This document shows, piece by piece, positions 7,421 through 17,082 of a stretch of 64,000 bases of DNA. This DNA is from Thalassomonas actiniarum. GTDB lineage: Bacteria > Pseudomonadota > Gammaproteobacteria > Enterobacterales > Alteromonadaceae. Position 1 is the stretch's first letter. Each line of letters begins with the position of its first letter. Position numbers and translations under genes: made by a program. The DNA lies in NCBI RefSeq assembly GCF_000948975.2, contig NZ_CP059735.1, positions 806,001 through 870,000 of the forward strand. The letters run 5' to 3'. Below the pieces are notes generated by a model. It had not been told where the DNA came from, ran no database searches, and saw only the letters and a program-made list of their open reading frames with translations.

Positions 7421-10400
7421 TTAAGGGTTAGCGTAAATTTGTTGCCACAGGCCCATATCTGCAAAAGTGATCTGGCCGTCGGCATCTAAATCGGCTGCTT
7501 CATCGAAGTTGGCACTGCCCGCTGTGCTGCCTAACATGCCGTAAATCAACATATAGTCAGCAAAGTCCAGAGTACCGTCGCCGTTAACGTCGCCGCTTTG
7601 CGCCGCTTTTTCCAGCTTGAAACTGATCACTACCGGATCATGGTCAGAAAAGCGGTAAGGATCTTCAGCGTAGAAGTCTGCCAGCTGCTGCTCAGATTTA
7701 TTTTCCGTGTTGTAATCCAGTACCAAAGGTTCATCGGCATTGATATGCCAGTCTGTGGTATCTACGGTTTTCGCCAGTAAAGAATCGCTCGCCAGGGCGT
7801 GATCCAGGTAACCGGCAGCGCCGCCGTAAGTGTAGGAATAGGCGTAAGTACCGTTGAAGTGTTTGATCAGGTTGGTATAACCCTGGTCAGTAAACTTCAC
7901 AATAGGATCTTCCATGGCATAAGCATTTAAGTCACCCATCACCAGGACGTCTTTTTGCGTGCTCAGTACGCTGTCGCCGGCAATCCAGTCGATAAGCGCC
8001 TGGGCCTGCAGCTGACGTTTGGCGTTGTAGCAGCTTTGGCCGTCATCCTGATCTTTATCGAGATCGGTGGCGCTGGTACAAAGTTTTGCCTTGAAGTGGT
8101 TGGCGATAATAGTGATCTGCTCGCCGTTTTCATTGAGGCTGAAGGTTTGCGCCAGTGGCGGACGGTTAAAGATTTCATCATTATTTACCTGGGCATCGCT
8201 GGCGGTAGAAACCGTGCCCGGCTTGTATAACAAGGCCACGGCGATTTCATCTGTACCAATCGGACCGCCGGTATTGACAAAGGCGTAGCTGTTGTCACCG
8301 GCAACGGCGTTTAAGCGGCTTACCAGGTCAACCAGGGTACTGTTGGCATCGACACCGTCGTTTTCAACTTCCATTAAACCGATAATATCGGCGTCCATGG
8401 TGATTATCGCAGCAACGGTTTTGGCAATCTGGCGCTCGTACTCGGCTAAGTTGTCGGCACCGCGCGAGGTTGGGAAACCGCCGCCCTGGCCGTCACCGTT
8501 AAACAGGTTGAGCACATTCATGCTGGCAACCGTGAGGTTACCCTTGATTAACTCAGGTGCAGCCGTTCTGCTATTTACTGCAGCAATATCAGGTGCCTGG
8601 CTTGGGATGATGCGGTACTTGCTGTAGCTGTAATCCATGATCCCGGTTAAGGCCGTTACCTGGTCGCCTGCACGCAGGGTATTGCTTGCCGACAAGTTGC
8701 CGCCCGGGTAGATAACGGTTTCCGGGTTAGTGCCGTTTTGTCCGTCATCCAGGGTGATCTGGTTTAAGGCATTGCTTGCTGCCAGGGCTATTGCTTCGCT
8801 TGTGCCCGGACGATAGATGTTGGTCGGGGTAAAGATACGGCCGTTAGACAGGGTTACTTCACCGTATTTGCCTAAGTCATAGTTGTTGGATACGGTTAAC
8901 GGGCTGTCGATGGTAACCAGCATACCTTCAAGGGCTTCCGGTGCATCGGCTGAAGAAAATGGCAGGCTGAGGCTGGTGGCGCTGACGGCGGCGGTGCCGC
9001 ACTCAAGCAGGTCTTCACCGGCGTTTAACTGGGTTCTGCCGTAGCTTTCTGATACTTCACCGAAAACACGCACCACAGTACCCACTGCCGGAGTGATGGT
9101 ATTGGCGTTGTTGGCAACAAAAATACCTTCAGAAGTTTGGGCATCGCCGTCTTGATCGGCCAACTCTTCCTGGACAAAGAAGCCGTTAAGGCTGGCTGAA
9201 ATCGAGGTTACCACCCCTTCAATGACATGTTTTTGTCCCTGGGTGCTGGTGATGTTATCAATGCCCTGGATGGAGCTGATCAGGCTTGCTTCATCGGCAC
9301 AGATACCGATAGTGCTGGCGTCGGTGCCGTCGGAAACATCCGGGCCTGTGCCCGGGGTACCGAAGTCACCGCTACCAAAGCTTTTGCTGGTTTCTTCAAA
9401 CCAGTTGCTGCCGACATTATTGTCAAGGGAAGCACTGGTTAAGGTCATGGACTTACCGTTGGGATCCGGCCACTGTGAGCCGCCGTCCCAAGCGATGTAA
9501 TCGGCAATAGTGCCATCACTCATTTCCAGTACCAGTTCATCGCTGCCGTTGCTTAAATACATGCCGGAGAATTGATATATCGCTTCAACACCGCCGTTGC
9601 TTGAACTGTCGCTGTTGTTGGCGAAGATTGAGTAGGCGCCTGCCGGTAAAATAACATCTTCGGTGATTTGATGGCTGTCGTTGTCATCATCACGTAAGGT
9701 CCAGCCATTGATATTCACGGCAATGGCCCCTTTGTTTAACACTTCAAACCATTCACCGGCACTGTCAGAAACCTTGCTCGGGTTTTGCAGGACTTCGGTG
9801 ATCACTAAGTCAAAGGTGGCATCACCCGTGCCCGGGGTTCCAAAGTTGCCGTCGGTATAGCTGTTGCTGCTTTCTGTGGTCCAGTTGCCGCCAACGCTGT
9901 TGTCTGTGGTGGCGCTGATCAGGGTCATGGAAGCGCCGTTTGGATCCGGCCACTCGTTGCCGTTATCGTAGGCTATGCTGTCAACCACTTCCCCTTCAGG
10001 AGAAACCAGCAGAATTTCATCCGAGCTGTTGGATAAATACATGCCGTCGCCGTAGCCGTAAACGACATTGATGCCGCCATTAATGGAGGTATCTGTGGTT
10101 TTGCCTAAAATGGCATAGTTGCCCATAGGAATGATGACATCTTCAGTAATAGTAAAGCTGTCGCTATCTTCATCTTTGATGGTCCAGCCGTTAAGGTTGA
10201 TGTCGCCGGTGCCGGTATTTAAGATTTCAAACCATTCGGCGTCGTTATCGCTCAGGCCGCTTGGATTCTGCATCACTTCGGTGATGGTCAGCTGGCCATT
10301 GGTGCTGATATTGCCGGTGCCGCCGCCGGTGCCGCCGCCATCAGTACCGCCGCCGTCAGTGCCTCCGCCATCGGTGCCGCCGCCGTCAGTGCCGCCGCCT

Positions 10401-11341
10401 GTGGTATCATCCACACAAGTATCGGCGCTATAGAGCAGGTCGACCCATTCGCTGTGGTCAATAAAGGGGTTGCGGTTGCCCTGGTATTCATAGATGCGGT
10501 CATTACGGTTTTGCTCGGTGGCATCTACCGGATCTGCAGCGTGCCATTCAAGCAAGCGGCATAAACGGCCAAGGGCCGGTTCGCTGGTGGAAGTTAAACG
10601 GTCAACAACCGTTAAGTCCGGGGTGAAGGTATCCAGGCCTTCGTAGCGGATATCCATATAAAGCACCATACGGGCAACGTCACCTTTTACCTCATCGCGC
10701 GGCTCAAACGAGTTGCTGTCGATGCGGGTATTGGGTGACTCGCTTAGCGTGTCCATGCTGTTATCAAAGTCGAGGTTGCCGCGGGAGGAGTTGACGGAAA
10801 TGTCTGTGGGTCTTAGGTGGTGGATATCGGTATAGGCTTCGTTTGAAGAACTTGAGAAACCATGGCTTTTTGCCCAAACATGTTCCCGGTTCCAGTTATC
10901 CGGATTGCTGCTTTGTGAGCCGCTGCCGTTGGATAATTTTGCCAGGGAAGTACCCTTGTATAATAAGATAACGTTATCCGGATTGGCGGGATCTTCGTCG
11001 GTCTCGGTTAGTGCTGTCCAAACCTCAGAATAGGTCAGGACTTTATGGCCGGCGCTGATAATGGTATTAATTGCCGATTTAATTTCTGCCGCGCTATAGT
11101 TGTTGTTTACGGCATTGATGGCATCGGCATAATACACCGCGTCGTCAAAGGTGCTGGCATCGGCTATTTTCGCCAAATCGGGACAGTTATAACAAACCCC
11201 TTCGAGTGAAGCACTGGTTTCGCTGGTAATGCTAGTGCCGGTTGAAAGCTGATTGCCGGTAACCGCATTAAGCACGAGTTCGCTTGCTTGGGTTACAGGT
11301 ACACAAAAAAATGCCAGCAGAGCTGGTATTTTTAATTTCAT
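7421..11341 (-). CDS. Giant secreted nuclease: Endonuclease I + two lamin-tail + EEP nuclease + dockerin
   Basis: A 1306-residue exported nuclease. Signal peptide at 1-19 ('CVPVTQA'). Residues about 55-305 are an Endonuclease I domain with 'NREHVWAKSHGF' (151-162) and 'DIHHLRPTD' (172-180). A Gly/Thr/Asp linker (313-345) leads to two lamin-tail domains (about 350-500 and 510-665), an OB-like domain (about 690-790, 'HVIEGVVTSISASLNGFFVQ') and an ExeM/NucH-type exonuclease-endonuclease-phosphatase domain (about 880-1235, 'TVASMNVLNLF', 'ADIIGLMEVEND', 'VLVMGDLNAYA', 'FSDHDPVV'). The end (about 1249-1306) is a type I dockerin with two calcium loops ('DVNGDGTLDFAD' and 'DLDADGQITFAD'). The likely role is digestion of extracellular DNA for nutrition or biofilm turnover. 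AGGAAAAG precedes the ATG. It is the first gene of a pair with the cohesin-like protein. Confidence 0.88.
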   Translation of the reverse strand: MKLKIPALLAFFCVPVTQASELVLNAVTGNQLSTGTSITSETSASLEGVCYNCPDLAKIADASTFDDAVYYADAINAVNNNYSAAEIKSAINTIISAGHKVLTYSEVWTALTETDEDPANPDNVILLYKGTSLAKLSNGSGSQSSNPDNWNREHVWAKSHGFSSSSNEAYTDIHHLRPTDISVNSSRGNLDFDNSMDTLSESPNTRIDSNSFEPRDEVKGDVARMVLYMDIRYEGLDTFTPDLTVVDRLTSTSEPALGRLCRLLEWHAADPVDATEQNRNDRIYEYQGNRNPFIDHSEWVDLLYSADTCVDDTTGGGTDGGGTDGGGTDGGGTDGGGTGGGTGNISTNGQLTITEVMQNPSGLSDNDAEWFEILNTGTGDINLNGWTIKDEDSDSFTITEDVIIPMGNYAILGKTTDTSINGGINVVYGYGDGMYLSNSSDEILLVSPEGEVVDSIAYDNGNEWPDPNGASMTLISATTDNSVGGNWTTESSNSYTDGNFGTPGTGDATFDLVITEVLQNPSKVSDSAGEWFEVLNKGAIAVNINGWTLRDDDNDSHQITEDVILPAGAYSIFANNSDSSSNGGVEAIYQFSGMYLSNGSDELVLEMSDGTIADYIAWDGGSQWPDPNGKSMTLTSASLDNNVGSNWFEETSKSFGSGDFGTPGTGPDVSDGTDASTIGICADEASLISSIQGIDNITSTQGQKHVIEGVVTSISASLNGFFVQEELADQDGDAQTSEGIFVANNANTITPAVGTVVRVFGEVSESYGRTQLNAGEDLLECGTAAVSATSLSLPFSSADAPEALEGMLVTIDSPLTVSNNYDLGKYGEVTLSNGRIFTPTNIYRPGTSEAIALAASNALNQITLDDGQNGTNPETVIYPGGNLSASNTLRAGDQVTALTGIMDYSYSKYRIIPSQAPDIAAVNSRTAAPELIKGNLTVASMNVLNLFNGDGQGGGFPTSRGADNLAEYERQIAKTVAAIITMDADIIGLMEVENDGVDANSTLVDLVSRLNAVAGDNSYAFVNTGGPIGTDEIAVALLYKPGTVSTASDAQVNNDEIFNRPPLAQTFSLNENGEQITIIANHFKAKLCTSATDLDKDQDDGQSCYNAKRQLQAQALIDWIAGDSVLSTQKDVLVMGDLNAYAMEDPIVKFTDQGYTNLIKHFNGTYAYSYTYGGAAGYLDHALASDSLLAKTVDTTDWHINADEPLVLDYNTENKSEQQLADFYAEDPYRFSDHDPVVISFKLEKAAQSGDVNGDGTLDFADYMLIYGMLGSTAGSANFDEAADLDADGQITFADMGLWQQIYANP
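10318..10402 (-). repeat. 15-bp tandem repeat encoding a Gly-Gly-Gly-Thr-Asp linker
   Basis: About five copies of a 15-bp unit within the nuclease gene encode repeated GGGTD. This is a flexible linker between the Endonuclease I domain and the first lamin-tail domain. Such runs can gain or lose units by slippage without breaking the frame. Confidence 0.85.
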
Positions 11342-11943
11342 GACTTTTCCTCAATGTAAGTTGTTGCCATTTCATGGCTTATTATTTTGGGCGTGCAAAA
11401 TCATAAAATTGGAGTATGACATTGGCGTGACAGCGTCATAAAAAATCCGTGTAATCCAAAGGTAAAAATGCAGGCCGGGCGAATTGTGAATATTTCTTGA
11501 ACAATTTTTACTATTGTTATTGAAATACGACATTCATGTTAAATTTAACACAAATTGACCACCCGGTCATATTTTTTATATGAATACTTGTCAATAGTGT
11601 CAACCAATAAAAATCAGCCAGATTTTCTTCTTGGGACTAATTATTACGGGTATGCGTCCGCTTTTCACACTATTTATTTTGGTGATAACCGTGATTTTGC
11701 TGTCTAAAAATTGACTAATTGGTTATGTTTTTTCTTGAGGTTGTTGCCGGTATGAAATCGATCCCTTGAAAGGAAGCAGAGAAAACCGGGTCTTCTATTT
11801 GCCCGGACGGGAAAGTGACGGGAAGGTTTTAGTGTTTGGGAAGGCTGTTAAAGCCGGCGGCATTTTGACAAAATGTGACGCCTAAATGCCGCTGGAAATT
11901 ACGCTTTGCCGTTATGATAGTGCAAAGGTGGTCGCTAACTGTT
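11342..11943. other. Non-coding stretch upstream of the nuclease gene
   Basis: No convincing gene is seen. This must hold the nuclease promoter. Two short dyads are visible: a 14-bp perfect palindrome TGTTAAATTTAACA at 11537-11550 and, just downstream, TGACCACCCGGTCA at about 11556-11569. Either could be an operator; no regulator can be named. The half nearer 11940 is the 3' flank of the small gene that follows. Confidence 0.5.
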
Positions 11944-12180
11944 TTACCAGGCAAGTTTATTTGGCGGCCCTCCCAATGCAGCATCCGCGCTGTCTTTACT
12001 GTTGACAGGTACGGTTCCCTTGACGAATAACTCACCATTTTGATCTATCAGGTTAAGTTTGTGGAATTTGAGGGCAAAGGACATTGCCTGCAGCAGGCTT
12101 TGTTTTTCTCCTTCAACAACGGCGTAGTCTTTATTGCAAGATTTTATCTGGCGTACTGCTTGTGGGGTGTTTAGTTCCAT
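11944..12180 (-). CDS. Small hypothetical protein (78 aa)
   Basis: A short frame that reads like a real soluble protein ('VRQIKSCNKDYAVVEGEKQS', 'FALKFHKLNLIDQNGELFVKG'). I do not recognise a family. Two in-frame ATGs exist, at 12186 and 12180. GGAA lies immediately before the first and about eight bases before the second, so 12180 is preferred. No signal peptide or membrane segment is present. It stands alone between the nuclease promoter region and the end of the HD-GYP operon. It could be spurious, although its composition is more protein-like than that of the antisense frames nearby. Confidence 0.45.
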   Translation of the reverse strand: MELNTPQAVRQIKSCNKDYAVVEGEKQSLLQAMSFALKFHKLNLIDQNGELFVKGTVPVNSKDSADAALGGPPNKLAW

Positions 12181-12399
12181 ATTCATTTCCAGCTAAGTTC
12201 TTTAAAGGCATTACTAAGCCTAGAACAGCTGGTTGGGAAAGCGTGGCGAAAAAAAGCACGGCTTGGAGGGCGGGAGAAATAAAGTTCTAAGTCGATGATA
12301 TTTTTGCTGATCATTATTTCAAACCCGGAAATAAATCAGCAATGGCTTACAGGGCGAGGTGGCGATTTCTCCGGTGATGATATTTTTATCTCGTGGCTT

Positions 12400-14001
12400 T
12401 CAGCCTTTTTGGCGTGTTTTTATTGCCGCTGCCAGGCCCTTTCTCTGCTTTGGCGGCAGATATCCGGGAATGGTATTGATATCAAAGTCGTCTATCTGCT
12501 CCGGTTTAAGGGCGCTTCGGGCAAAATCCAGGTAAACCTGTTTATCGATAAACACATCAAAAATATCCGGGTCGATATGATGGTCGAGTTTCATGCGCCC
12601 TAAAATGGTCAAAGACTCCGACAGGGTTTTCGCCACTTTATAGGGTCTGTCTGCTGCGGTGAGCGCCTCGAAGATATCGGCGATGGCCATCATCCTTGCC
12701 GGTACCGACATCTGATCCCGGGTCAGTCCCTTGGGGTAACCGCTGCCATCCATTTTTTCATGGTGGCCGCAGGCATATTCGGGCACATTTTGCAGGTGTT
12801 TGGGGAACTTGGTAGATTCGAGCATTTCTACCGTGATATCCATATGTTCGTTGATGATTTGCCGCTCCTGGGCGGTTAAGGTACCGCGCTGGGTGATCAG
12901 GTGATGCACCTCGTTATCGCTGAGGATCGTTTGCTTTTCTGAGGCGATGATCACTTGATAGTGTTGGCTGATCTGCCGTACCCGGTCGATCTTTTCCTGG
13001 TTAAAAAACTCACTGCCGATATTGGCCTGGCGGATAAATTCCCGGTCGCTTTCCAGCTGGGTGAGTTTTTGCTGTCGGCTTATCGGTGATAACTCGGGAT
13101 GATGTTCAAGGTCACGCCGGGCAATTTCAAACCTGGCATCGACCAGGGCAATGCGGTCAAAAATCCCTTCGAGTTTGGTGGCCTTGTCCATGATATGGGC
13201 GGGGGTGGCTACTTTGCCGCAGTCGTGCAGCCAGGCGGCAACGGAGATTTCATGAAAGTCTTCCAGGGTTAAGGTGAAATCTTTTAGCGGTCCGGAGTCG
13301 GTTTCATGGCAGGCGCGGGCCAGCAACAGGGTGATTTCCGGTACCCGGCGGCAGTGTCCCCCGGTATAGGGAGATTTTTTATCTATGGCTTCGGCGATGA
13401 GTTTGGAGAAGGTGGTGAACAGGGTTTCCATATCGTCGATAAGTTGTTTATTGGTGAGCACTACTGCGGCCAGGGAGGCCAGGGCACGTACCTGGAGTTG
13501 ATTTTCCTGGTTAAAGGGCACCACTTCGCCGCTTTCATCGGTGGCATTGAGCAGCTGTAATACCCCGTTTAATTCCCCGAGATGATCTTTCATCGGCAGG
13601 GTCAATACCGACTGGGTACGGTAACCTGTCTGGCTGTCCATTTGCCGGGCGGCGCTGGTATCGTAATGCTTGTCATGATAGGCATCTTTGATATTGATGA
13701 TATCACCGGTAGCGGCAGCCACGGCAACCATGGCCTTGGTATTGATTTTGTCATTGATGTAAATGGGGATATCGGCGAAGGTGATTTTGTGCTCTGTGGT
13801 GCCGCCCAAATGCAGCTTTAAGGATTTATTGATAATGGTTTCAAATTTAAGGGTGTGTTCCTCTGTGACTGAGTAAATGGTACCGCCGTCGGCACGGGTT
13901 AAAATAATGGCATTAAGCAGGATTTTTTCCAGCAACAGGCGATGGTCTTTTTCTGTGGATAAGGCGATGCCGATTTCGGTAAAAAGCTCTACGTTGTTCA
14001 T
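12400..14001 (-). CDS. GAF-HD-GYP cyclic-di-GMP phosphodiesterase
   Basis: A 533-residue cytoplasmic protein. A GAF domain occupies about 5-175 ('LFTEIGIALSTEKDHRLLLE' at the start). It is followed by a HD-GYP domain with the metal-binding 'HDCGK' at 259-263 and the signature 'HHEKMDGSGYP' at 413-423, both intact. It should hydrolyse cyclic di-GMP or a related cyclic dinucleotide under control of whatever the GAF domain binds. The stretch between the HD and GYP motifs is about 100 residues longer than in compact HD-GYP proteins and looks helical. ATG 14001 was chosen because upstream codons overlap the cyclase gene and have no other usable start. It is the last gene of a six-gene operon, 43 bp after the adenylate cyclase. 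Confidence 0.88.
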   Translation of the reverse strand: MNNVELFTEIGIALSTEKDHRLLLEKILLNAIILTRADGGTIYSVTEEHTLKFETIINKSLKLHLGGTTEHKITFADIPIYINDKINTKAMVAVAAATGDIINIKDAYHDKHYDTSAARQMDSQTGYRTQSVLTLPMKDHLGELNGVLQLLNATDESGEVVPFNQENQLQVRALASLAAVVLTNKQLIDDMETLFTTFSKLIAEAIDKKSPYTGGHCRRVPEITLLLARACHETDSGPLKDFTLTLEDFHEISVAAWLHDCGKVATPAHIMDKATKLEGIFDRIALVDARFEIARRDLEHHPELSPISRQQKLTQLESDREFIRQANIGSEFFNQEKIDRVRQISQHYQVIIASEKQTILSDNEVHHLITQRGTLTAQERQIINEHMDITVEMLESTKFPKHLQNVPEYACGHHEKMDGSGYPKGLTRDQMSVPARMMAIADIFEALTAADRPYKVAKTLSESLTILGRMKLDHHIDPDIFDVFIDKQVYLDFARSALKPEQIDDFDINTIPGYLPPKQRKGLAAAIKTRQKG

Positions 14002-14044
14002 CTTGAGGTCCGTGTCAACTTTGTTACTATTTGATTCATTTGGC

Positions 14045-16237
14045 TTATTTACTTGTATGAGTATAGGCGCCGTCCCAGTTTTCGCCCGGCGGATGGTTAA
14101 GAAAATACTTGAGCCGCTGGCGGTAGATGTCATGAAGTACCTTGTCGTCATAAACCCGGATAATTTCATCTAAAGCCGTGAGTGCCTGGTCAAAGGCTTG
14201 ATGCCGGTACAGGGAAAAGACCCGGTTGAAGGCCTCAAGCTGGTTGATGATGCCGGGTTCGCTGTCCGGGGGAAACGGGCGGTAGATGGTGATGGCGTGT
14301 TCTTTTCCCTTCACCCTGACCTTGTCGATGATCTGATAGTGATATTGCGGCGCCGCGGCTTTGGTGAATTCGCTTACCAGGAGGTTGAGGCCGTAATACT
14401 TGGTCAGGCCTTCGAGTCGGGAGCCGAGGTTAACCGCATCTCCCAACACGGTATAGGCCCGGCGAAAACTCGATCCCATGTCGCCGACATTCATTTCACC
14501 GCTGTTTAGTCCTATGCCGATATTGATCTCTGGCCAGCCTTTGGCGGCAAACGCTTTCGATAAGGTTTCCGTGACTTTGAGCATGGCAAAGGCGGCATCG
14601 AGTGCGTGCCGGCTATGCTCTTCGTCGCTCAGGGGGGCGCCCCAAAAAGCCATCACCATATCCCCGACGTACTTGTCTATGGTGCCCTGGTGCTGGAAAA
14701 TCTGTTCGGTGACCGGCGAGAAGTAGGCATTGAGCAGTTTTTTCAGTTCATTGGCGCTGAGGCTTTCCGACAAGCGGGTAAAATCGCGGATATCGGCAAA
14801 CAGCACCGTGAGCTCTTTTCTTTCTCCTGCCATAGCATCGGCATCGCTTTCTTCAAGCAAGCGGTTGATATGCGCCGGCGGCACATATTGATCAAAAATG
14901 GCTTTGACCTGGCGGCGCTGGATATTTTCCCGGTAAAAACCCCGGGCGATAGCCAGCAGCGACAAAGTGACCACCAGCAGCAACACCGGGATCACCGGCA
15001 GGTGAATGCCAAAATAATACCAAAGGCCGATATTAAATGAGGCGGCGAGGGCAAAGATCAAGGCAGCGGATAAGGCCATCAGCGCCGGGGAGATCTCCAG
15101 CAGCAATACGGTCAGCAACAAGCTACAGAGCAGCAGTTGCAGCATATTGGCCCCCAGCCACCAGTGGGGCTGGACCACTTGCTGCCGGGGCTGGGTCAGG
15201 GCGTCAAACACGCTGGCATGAATTTCTATACCCGGATAAACCAGGGATACCGGGGTGCTGCGCAAATCCGCCATGCCGACGGAGGAAGTGCCGACAAAGA
15301 CCACGGCGCCGTCGAAGCGTTGATCGTCGATCCTGCCCTTGATGATATCGCTGGCGGAGCTGTAGGGGTAGCTTTTTACCGGGCCTTTGTAGGGGATCAG
15401 CAGCTGACCTCTGTTGTCTGTGGCCAGGACATCCTGGCCCAGTTTGACGCCCGACAGGAATAACTGCTCCTGCTCCCGGTGCCAGATCGGCGCTATGGTT
15501 TCGGCAAAGCTGTAAACCCTGAAGGTTTCCAGCGCCAGCGACGGATATAACCGGCCGCGGTATTCAGTTAACAGTGCGGCTTTGCGTATGATGCCGTCAA
15601 CGTCCAGGATGGCATTGATAAAGCCCTGTCCCTGCGCCGCCGTATTTAACTTTTTGATGCTGGCGTTAAAACCGGAAAACTGGTGCAGTTCGTGTCCTCC
15701 AGGCGTTTGCAGCTGCTGTACCCGCGGGAGCAGGATCTGTCCCTGTGCCAGGTTTGGGTCATGCTGGAACAGGCAGGCAAGCACAACATCGTTAGTGGCA
15801 ATTTGTACGGCAAAGCGGCTGTCATCATCCACCAGGGGCTGAATTTGTGCCAGGCGTAAATTCAGTGCTTTATCTTGCGCTGTGAGTAAGGGCCGGATAA
15901 GCTCGACCGGGTTTTGCTGGGGTTCGGAGAAGATCATATCAAAGCTGATCACTATCGCGCCGTATGCGGTGAGCTGCTCAATTAACGCCGCCAGGTGTTT
16001 TCTCGGCCAGGGCCAGCGGCCGATCTCATGTAAGCTTTTTTCGTCGATATCGACAATCTGGATATTGGCGGGGGAAGCGGGCCTTGGCGGGGTAAAGTGT
16101 AACAGCTTGATATCATAGGCGATGCCTTCGAGGCGTTCGAGCCAGGGGGGCTGCTGCCACTGCAACAGCATTACCGCGACGGTAACGGCCAGGGTCAGCA
16201 GCAGATCCCGAAAAAAACGCCGCCGACCTTTACCCAT
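14045..16237 (-). CDS. CHASE2-domain adenylate cyclase (class III)
   Basis: A 730-residue inner-membrane enzyme making cAMP. An N-terminal helix is followed by a periplasmic CHASE2 sensor (about 35-330, 'NIQIVDIDEKSLHEIGRWPWP'), two to three membrane helices (about 340-430) and a cytoplasmic class III cyclase domain. Metal-binding aspartates are in 'LFADIRDFT' (about 477-485). The adenine-selecting Lys ('DKYVGDMVMAFWG') and the conserved Asp and transition-state residues ('LGDAVNLGSRLE') are present, so the domain should be active on ATP. ATG 16237 gives an 8-nt overlap with the stop of the preceding metallo-hydrolase gene, indicating translational coupling. The ligand of CHASE2 is unknown. 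Confidence 0.9.
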   Translation of the reverse strand: MGKGRRRFFRDLLLTLAVTVAVMLLQWQQPPWLERLEGIAYDIKLLHFTPPRPASPANIQIVDIDEKSLHEIGRWPWPRKHLAALIEQLTAYGAIVISFDMIFSEPQQNPVELIRPLLTAQDKALNLRLAQIQPLVDDDSRFAVQIATNDVVLACLFQHDPNLAQGQILLPRVQQLQTPGGHELHQFSGFNASIKKLNTAAQGQGFINAILDVDGIIRKAALLTEYRGRLYPSLALETFRVYSFAETIAPIWHREQEQLFLSGVKLGQDVLATDNRGQLLIPYKGPVKSYPYSSASDIIKGRIDDQRFDGAVVFVGTSSVGMADLRSTPVSLVYPGIEIHASVFDALTQPRQQVVQPHWWLGANMLQLLLCSLLLTVLLLEISPALMALSAALIFALAASFNIGLWYYFGIHLPVIPVLLLVVTLSLLAIARGFYRENIQRRQVKAIFDQYVPPAHINRLLEESDADAMAGERKELTVLFADIRDFTRLSESLSANELKKLLNAYFSPVTEQIFQHQGTIDKYVGDMVMAFWGAPLSDEEHSRHALDAAFAMLKVTETLSKAFAAKGWPEINIGIGLNSGEMNVGDMGSSFRRAYTVLGDAVNLGSRLEGLTKYYGLNLLVSEFTKAAAPQYHYQIIDKVRVKGKEHAITIYRPFPPDSEPGIINQLEAFNRVFSLYRHQAFDQALTALDEIIRVYDDKVLHDIYRQRLKYFLNHPPGENWDGAYTHTSK

Positions 16238-17081
16238 GTTTACCCAGGATAAAACTGTTTTGCTCGCGGGCGGCAAAGGCCTCAAGGGGGGCTTTTTGCC
16301 GTCGGATCTCGCTGCTGACCCGGGCCAGCATCTGTTCTATTTCATCATCGCTTCTGCGGTGGTCATGGCTGAACAGGCATAAATGCCTGACCCCGGCGGC
16401 AATGGCCAGCTCGATCACCGATTCGTAGCAGGTATGGCCCCAGCCGGATTTTGCCGGGAAATCGTCGGGAAAATACTGGGCGTCGTGGATCAACAAATCC
16501 AGCTCCCGGGTGAACTCCTGCCATTGCTCTAAGCTGGTGTTGACGGGGCCGGGGGGAAAGAGTTCGTTATCGGTAATATAGGCAAAACGATGCTGTTGGT
16601 TATCGATAAGATAGGCGCTGCCGCCGCCGGGATGGTTGAGTATCCTGCGGGTGATGGTGAGCTCCCCTATGGATATCGGGATGTGGGGAGCAGGACTGGC
16701 CATTACTTTGATATCGGCACCCAGCTGCCCGGACGGCACCGGGAATAAGCTGCCGGTCATCTGGTTTAAGATTGCCCGGGGCTGCATCGGCCGGGTTAAT
16801 CCCGGCAAAATATGGATTTGCCGGTTTTTCTGGTAGGCGGGTTTAAAAAAAGGAAAACCCTGGATGTGGTCCCAGTGGTTATGGCTCAGCAGCAGGTAGA
16901 TAGGTTTGTGATCTTTTACCAGCTGCTCGCCCAGCTCGATGATACCTGTGCCTGAGTCCAGCACCAGGTGAAAGTCTGCTCCCGTGTCCAGGTGGATACA
17001 GGGAGTATTGCCGCCGTATTTTACCGTGTGACTGCCGGGGGCGGGCACTGACCCTCTGACGCCGTAAAAGGTGAGTATCAT
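16230..17081 (-). CDS. MBL-fold metallohydrolase
   Basis: A 283-residue hydrolase of the metallo-beta-lactamase fold. The zinc motif 'HNHWDH' lies at 67-72, with further conserved elements 'LDSGTGIIELG', 'LLIHDAQYFPDDF' and 'HLCLFSHDHRRSDDEI'. The start 'MILTFYGVRGSVPAPG' is characteristic of this subgroup. No signal peptide is seen, so it is cytoplasmic. It begins one base after the stop of the giant lipoprotein gene and overlaps the adenylate cyclase by 8 nt. Some enzymes of this fold are cyclic-nucleotide phosphodiesterases, and the position beside a cyclase suggests degradation of cAMP. That substrate is inferred from context only. Confidence 0.85.
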   Translation of the reverse strand: MILTFYGVRGSVPAPGSHTVKYGGNTPCIHLDTGADFHLVLDSGTGIIELGEQLVKDHKPIYLLLSHNHWDHIQGFPFFKPAYQKNRQIHILPGLTRPMQPRAILNQMTGSLFPVPSGQLGADIKVMASPAPHIPISIGELTITRRILNHPGGGSAYLIDNQQHRFAYITDNELFPPGPVNTSLEQWQEFTRELDLLIHDAQYFPDDFPAKSGWGHTCYESVIELAIAAGVRHLCLFSHDHRRSDDEIEQMLARVSSEIRRQKAPLEAFAAREQNSFILGKHG

Positions 17082-17082
17082 A

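Noticed and set aside
10318-10402. Regular repeat in the nuclease gene considered as a CRISPR-like array
   Set aside because: There are no spacers; it is an in-frame 15-bp repeat encoding a glycine-rich linker.
12295-12603. 102-codon plus-strand frame over the end of the HD-GYP gene
   Set aside because: Antisense shadow of a gene with intact catalytic motifs.
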